This document shows positions 58,230 through 64,000 of a stretch of DNA of 64,000 bases, piece by piece. Both the position numbers and the translations under genes were made by a program. The notes beneath the pieces were generated by a model that was not told where the DNA came from, did no database searches, and was given only the letters and a program-made list of their open reading frames with translations. How positions within the stretch are numbered: the first letter of the stretch is position 1; each line of letters opens with the position of its first letter. Location: contig OU612067.1 of assembly GCA_914767715.1 (NCBI GenBank), forward strand, positions 62,001-126,000, read 5' to 3'. This stretch comes from Membranipora membranacea (lineage: Eukaryota > Bryozoa > Gymnolaemata > Cheilostomatida > Membraniporidae).

Positions 58230-61200
58230 CAGATAGTGTCAGGGGGTTCATTGGGATTGAATAGCAAGAAGGCTCCCATAACAGCGGGGATACTGTAAAT
58301 AGACTTCAAGTCATTTATCAATCTACCTCACAGCTTGTATATTATGTTTTCAGGGAAGGCCAGCATATATTTTGTCGTATCTATAATGGGCGATAGCAGG
58401 GTGATGTATGTTTGGCTCTTTTTTTGATGCACACTTAACTAAATATTGACATTATGAATGTGCATTGACAGTACTAACTCATGCAGAGATTAATTCCCAT
58501 CGATTATATCACTGAATCGTCAGATTCAAGCTTGCCACATATTATACATTATCTCATGATTTCAAGTCAAAACATTCTAATCCAGATGAGTCGAGTCTGC
58601 TCTTTTGTGGGAAACACTGAACCAAGATGAGATTTGCAGAGTAACATAAAAAGAGGCTTTTAGAGTCTATTATACTCTCAAACAATAGGGTATATAGAGG
58701 AGTAGGGTGTTTAGCCTAGCAGTGCACACAAAGGCTTATATGATGAATAAACTAGTGAGATTAGAAGAATACATATGTACAGCAGCTGTCACACCTCATG
58801 TCTAGTGTAATAACTAGTAGAGAGGCAGCCTAGGGAGGCAGCGGCTAACATGAATATAACCTGTCTGTAGGCCGTTATATCGAATATAACCATATAATAT
58901 AATAAGATATCTGGTCAGATTAGTTCTATAATCACATTAAGATTGTCTCCTGGTGGAAATGAGATTATACCTGAAAAACTTTGAATAATTTCAGTGCGCT
59001 CTCATTAACAAATCGCATTATTTTTTATGTTTTGGAAACTTGACCAGAAATTATTTATACACAAACTGTCATAAATAGCGGACCCCTCATCCTAAAAAGA
59101 GACATCCTCGCTATCACCTTACAAAGATGAACACATGTTGAGAATTAAATAATAAGCTGGGAAGGCGATAAGTGTCAGCAGCGGATTGATGTGTGGCAGC
59201 AGAGCAGGGGGGGGGGGGGGGGGTCTGGCAGCTATTATCACTCACTGTGACAAGGCTAATTATTTTTTTATTCTGATCTCTGAATGATTGTGAGCAGTTT
59301 GAACTTTGGGCAAATTAACCTACGAGCAAGTTGAGGAGAACAAGAAAGCATCAGGTGATTACCCTAAAGCATTATGGGATTGTTTTATGTCTTTTGCAAT
59401 CTGCCAGCTGACAATAAACTCAGGCCATATCATAGATGTACCCACAATGTACTGGTATAGTCATCGTAACAATGTCTCAACAACCAAATCTGCCCAAAGG
59501 ATTTACGCAACTTTATTCGTATGTTGGGAGATCCTGCTATTGTGGTGAGCCACTGTTTAGCGAAATGCCCTCCTTATTGCGTTGATCACACTTTTGTTTG
59601 ATTTTGTCAATATTTTGAGTTAAATCTTTGGCTAGGTATTATAACCTCTGGTGTCTGAAGAAGCAATTAAACCTTCTAATGTTATCAGGTGAGGCTTAGC
59701 TCAGCCAACAAAGCCAAATCATGAATCACAATCCTCAACAGTTGAGGACAGATTGCTGCCATGGGGATGTATGTGGTGCTGTGTAGGCCTTATTTACTCA
59801 GATTTTCTCTGCTAATGGAGTGATTTGTGGTTTATTTGCCTGCTCATGCTGTAATTTGCAGGTTTACAAAATATAATAGCACTAAAAGACTCTCCATTGT
59901 ACTGACTATGGTTGGATTAAAGCTTTTTATTTATTCAAAGTAAAATCACAACAGTCAAGTGTACCAGGCACTTTGTACTTTGATGTTCGTAACATAAGTG
60001 GGATAGGTAGCTTTTCATTCAGCAAGCCACTACCAGGGGTAATTCTAAGGTAGACCCCCTAATCTGGCCTGGGCAGGCTGTCGGGGGTGGGGGATGGGTG
60101 GGTATGATATGATTTATCAGCAGTGATTCGGGAAGATTGCAGCCTAATCAGAAGACAACAGGAGCGAGTAATTTGAAAAACCCGCCTGACTAACTGATGA
60201 CCCTCCAAAGTGTGTATATAGTACCAGTAACATGTTCAGCTTGGCACTCCAGCAGACAACACTCAATATTACAGCTTTAACAAATCAGCAGTAAATACAC
60301 ATGTGAGTGTCTGTTTCATAACTATCATATAAAAATTTCAGTCTACCGCTACAGTAAGGCCCTGAGTGTATTCTCACGTAGGAAGGGATTTGCATGCATG
60401 GTTTGCCGTTGTAGATAATGTGGTACTGTATATGGCTATATATGCTACATACCATTTTTGTTTGTAAGTGCTGCCTTTCTGCTCTGCGCTGACTTTCCGC
60501 TGGCACAGTTCAGAGAGTTTCCCATATCTGCATCTAATCCACACGAAGTGCCGCTAAAGTGATGACTGGTTATGGATGTGATGGTCGACCTCACTAGTTG
60601 AATTCCATGAATTTAGTTTCTCCTGCAATAAAACTCTCTTACTTCACCAGAATGGTTAGGCGTCACAGGATGTAGACAAGTGGATCTATTAGTATTCTCT
60701 TAGCTCACCAGATTGGACACAGATTGACATTGGTTTGACCCTGATGAGTGTATGGTGAAGAGCTCAAGTGGTTCGCTCGTTCGCTCTTGGTGTATTACTG
60801 ATCTATATCACAGTTAATTACACCTACAGGCTCTTCACAGTCTTAACTAAAGTCCAATATGTCTTCACTACAGATCTCAGTAACAGATAGTCCAAATTCC
60901 AGTTTCCATAAGTTGTGATGACTTTCTCTGGTCTGTCTGTAATTACTGGTTAGAGTCAGTAATGAGCCCTGCAGCTAAAAGGGGAAACAGATCTGAAAAT
61001 CACAGCGTGTACACCAGTATTTAACAACAAACCACCATGATTAAATCATTTGTTCAAATGATAATTATAACACTATTCACACCAAGCCCACTTCATGCCT
61101 CTGGCTAGGCTCTTAGGTATGTGCCTTGTTGAGTGATGAATTCAAAAGGCAACATAACAAAACTCTCTACAATTCAAAGCAATTACTTCAAATCCATTCA

Positions 61201-62010
61201 TTCATGACAACACAATATGAGATATTTATTGAGTTGATACAACTGCCATTTTCAAGCCTTTTCAAAAGACTTAACAACATATGCTTTTTCACTTTTTCTT
61301 ATGTTCCTTGCACGCTGATTGTTAAGGGAAAAATGATCTAATCAAAGCCATCAGCATCAAGTTGTTATCAACTGGATAAATTAGTAACACCTCGAGTAAG
61401 AATTATGTTACAAGTCAATTTGTTTTTTTAAAACTTGCATCGTCAGATCCTACCAGCTAGTGAGCGAGTGAGCGAGATCCACTGTGAGCTAGATGAATAC
61501 TAAGATGACAAACTAAGTTTACAAAGTAAGCTGATCTTCTCAGACAAGTCTAATAGCATACTCTGATAGGATTAAGCTTCAATATTAGCTAGACGTGACA
61601 TGTTTGCATAAGCTTGATGCGATATTGATGGTTTCGTGATCAACACAAATATAGAATAGGTGGAAAAAGTGTTTGTACTTTCATTTTAAACTGCATTGGT
61701 AAACAATTAACACTATTTTGTGAGCTGATTATGAGGACATTACGACCAAAAATTAACCCAGCTGCAGAAAATGATGAGAAAAAGAGAAGCTGAGTCACCG
61801 ACTGCTGCAGGCATATAAATTACATTATCGGGGTGAGGTATTCTGTGGACTATCGAGGTATTCTGTTGACTAGTGAAGTAGCCCAAGGATAGTTAGCCAG
61901 CAAAGTCATGGTGCCCACATCACCATTATTATTGGATTTCTCGATGCTGTCTCTCATATACTTCTGAGGAAATAACGAATACCTAGGCTCTGCTATTAGT
62001 TAAGTCATTC
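58230..62010. other. no gene seen
   Basis: Upstream of the CARD-LRR start. There is a G-run at 59206-59223 and some short open frames without family resemblance (for example 59306-59548, plus). Possible 5' UTR exons of the CARD-LRR gene cannot be told from noise. Confidence 0.4.
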
Positions 62011-62014
62011 ATTA

Positions 62015-62167
62015 ATTAATATACATATACATATACATATGTATATACATATACATATACATATGTATATACATATACATATGCATATACATATACATAT
62101 ACATATACATACACATACATACATATATATACATATATATATATACATATACATATATATATATACA
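62015..62167. repeat. (TATACA)n microsatellite
   Basis: Degenerate ATATAC/CATATA repeats for about 150 bp. The long Tyr/Met-rich open frame across it on the minus strand is a by-product. Confidence 0.9.
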
Positions 62168-62169
62168 AG

Positions 62170-64000
62170 TTTTTGGTGATGGGATTATCAGCTGCCTTCT
62201 GAGCTTCCTTCTCATTATTAAAAAACCCCCAGTCATCTCAGCAAATCCTCCGCACATTACCAAATAAAAACTTGGCAAACAAACCGTGTTGACTATTTTT
62301 GAACTCCTCATAAAAAATTTCAACTACAAATGTTTTAGTGCCAAATACCCTGCCCTATAGTTGGTCTTTCAAGTAGACAATTGGTTAGGTATATAGTTCT
62401 ATCATGCACCGAAATATTAGAGAACATCACCTCTGGTAGGGCACTGGCATTTCAATTTCCCTCATCCTCAGGCTGTACTTTCAAAAGACCCTCCCCTTGA
62501 CCTCCCCCTTAATCGCGCATAGCAGTTAGCCCAAGAACCAGTTAGTCCGGGTAACAGGGAGCAGCCTGGGCAGCTTTCTACATATGTACTTACTACTTTC
62601 CTCAAAGAAAGTGTTACACAGAACTAACCAGTCATTCAGAACAACACAATAAAGTTTGTGGTGAACATAGGCAAGAAAATAGGAGCATAAAACAAATGTA
62701 TGGAGCATATAAAAGAAGATCAACTTACGAGTAGGAATGAGCCACCTGATGGTTGCCTTAACTGTCAGACACTCAGCTACTAAGTGAAGAGAGGGTCGAG
62801 GTATCAGTCAGATGATTTCAGCTTGTTTAGACATGCTGAGGTTAAGAGTTTGTGGTGTTGTTGATGTTATGATACGCTCTCACACACAGCTCTCTAATAC
62901 ACAGCTATGTATGTATGTGTCACACAAGCGTATAACACTCAGCTACAATAATAAATCGTTCAATGTTCTGTTCCTTATGTTTTTACTCACCTCGCATGAA
63001 TAATAACCCTTGACCTTTCTAGAGACACAACACATTCCAAAGACATTAAATGAGCCTTGAAAAAGTGAGAAGTTGTGTATTGCTATATATGAAAAAAATC
63101 AACTCATGTGGAACAACATTATTATTGTAATCAGCTGAAACTGTCGCATTCAAATCATGACGTAAATAGTGAGAGCTCAATAATTTATCTTGTTTACTAT
63201 CGCCAGCAGATAAACCACAAACAAGAATCTCTAAACATTCAGCGCATAAATCAACAAGATGAATAACGATAGTTCTGAATCTGAGGTTCTGGTACTACCT
63301 AATACATCGAGGGAGCCAACGGTATAGTGACTCCCTCATAGTATATTAATAGACTTGGCTGTAGAAGTAAAATAATCACATTCATGTCATACCAAATCTA
63401 TTTTAAACCATGCATAGGAAATTAATTTGTCAAGCATTCGAGTTCATGAATCTAATTTACACTGTCTATTATAGTAAGTTTTGTATGTAGTAAAAGATGA
63501 ATAAAAATTTTACTTCCCTGTTATTTCAGAACTGCCTGCATCCATCTCATAGTGAAATAATCTGATGAAGCCAGGCCCTTCATCGACTCTTCCGTCGAAT
63601 CTCTTCATGACTCATCTATCAAAACCCACAAGCTTTCAATCTCCTTACTATGCGCTGTAAATGAAATGTATCAAGGTAAAATACCAAATAGTTGTTTGCT
63701 CATGCAAAAAGGGAAGACAATCCAAAGCAAGTGCATATTTACAACTGCCCATTTATAACAAACACACCCCATCATACCAAGAAGTTAGAAGTAACTCCCT
63801 GAATCTGATCATACCAAACACTCACAAACCAACATATCAAAAATCAGACTTAACCACAAATAATACTGACAATAACATCAATCTATCTATAATGTGTGGA
63901 GCATTACTCATCTACTGACATCAATCATTTGTCCTCTGAAGAGTTCAGCCTAGTACCAATGCCCTTTCCCCGCTCAAAAGAATACATGATGCATATTGAT
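62170..64000. other. no gene seen
   Basis: AT-rich sequence with short open frames only (for example 63661-63918, plus). None shows a recognisable domain. Confidence 0.4.

Noticed and set aside
62012-62323. Minus-strand frame rich in Tyr and Met
   Set aside because: Translation of the TATACA microsatellite.

Overview
The window looks like nuclear DNA from an animal with introns, probably an early-branching or other invertebrate such as a sponge or cnidarian. That placement is inference. The support is GT-AG introns, AT-rich non-coding DNA, recognisable PLK4, RECQL5 and CARD/leucine-rich-repeat sequences, a pogo-type transposase, LINEs, tRNA-derived SINEs and many MITEs. There is no operon structure and nothing bacterial or viral.

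Layout. From 0.5 to 18.1 kb (+) lies a polo-like kinase 4 (PLK4) gene copy whose exons keep their splice sites but carry frameshifts, small deletions and in-frame stops. Its introns hold large repeats: a 0.7 kb inverted repeat, a 4.2 kb element with 400-bp terminal inverted repeats and nested insertions, and a 5'-truncated LINE. From 18.6 to 24.4 kb there is a foldback MITE, an intact pogo/Tigger-type transposase (-), tRNA-like SINE pieces and AT-rich repeats. From 25.1 to 25.5 kb are coding-like exons of an unidentified gene. From 26.1 to about 35.3 kb (+) is a RECQL5-like helicase gene, also broken, lacking most of the second helicase half. From 36 to 41 kb there is a possible transporter exon and then an array of about 430-bp tandem repeats. 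From 41.2 to 46.4 kb is a third broken and unidentified gene (+), containing a 13-bp minisatellite and interrupted by an inverted LINE fragment. A second, inverted copy of the 38-41 kb repeat lies at 48.0-48.7 kb, so the two copies bracket this gene.

From 58.2 down to 50.6 kb (-) is the one multi-exon host gene that is fully open. Eight exons join in phase into an 824-residue protein with a disordered Ser/Pro-rich N-terminal part, a CARD-like death-fold domain and about ten ribonuclease-inhibitor-type LRRs, but no NACHT ATPase. This resembles an innate-immune adaptor or an NLR relative. From 58.2 to 64 kb I see no supported gene.

The main observation is the contrast between decayed copies of normally conserved genes (PLK4, RECQL5 and one unknown) and an intact CARD-LRR gene and transposase in the same 64 kb. 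Sequencing error alone is a poor explanation, because 2.5 kb of spliced coding sequence and a 1.7 kb transposase are error-free nearby. Unprocessed duplicate pseudogenes, for example on a degenerating haplotype, a supernumerary chromosome or a segmental duplication, fit better.
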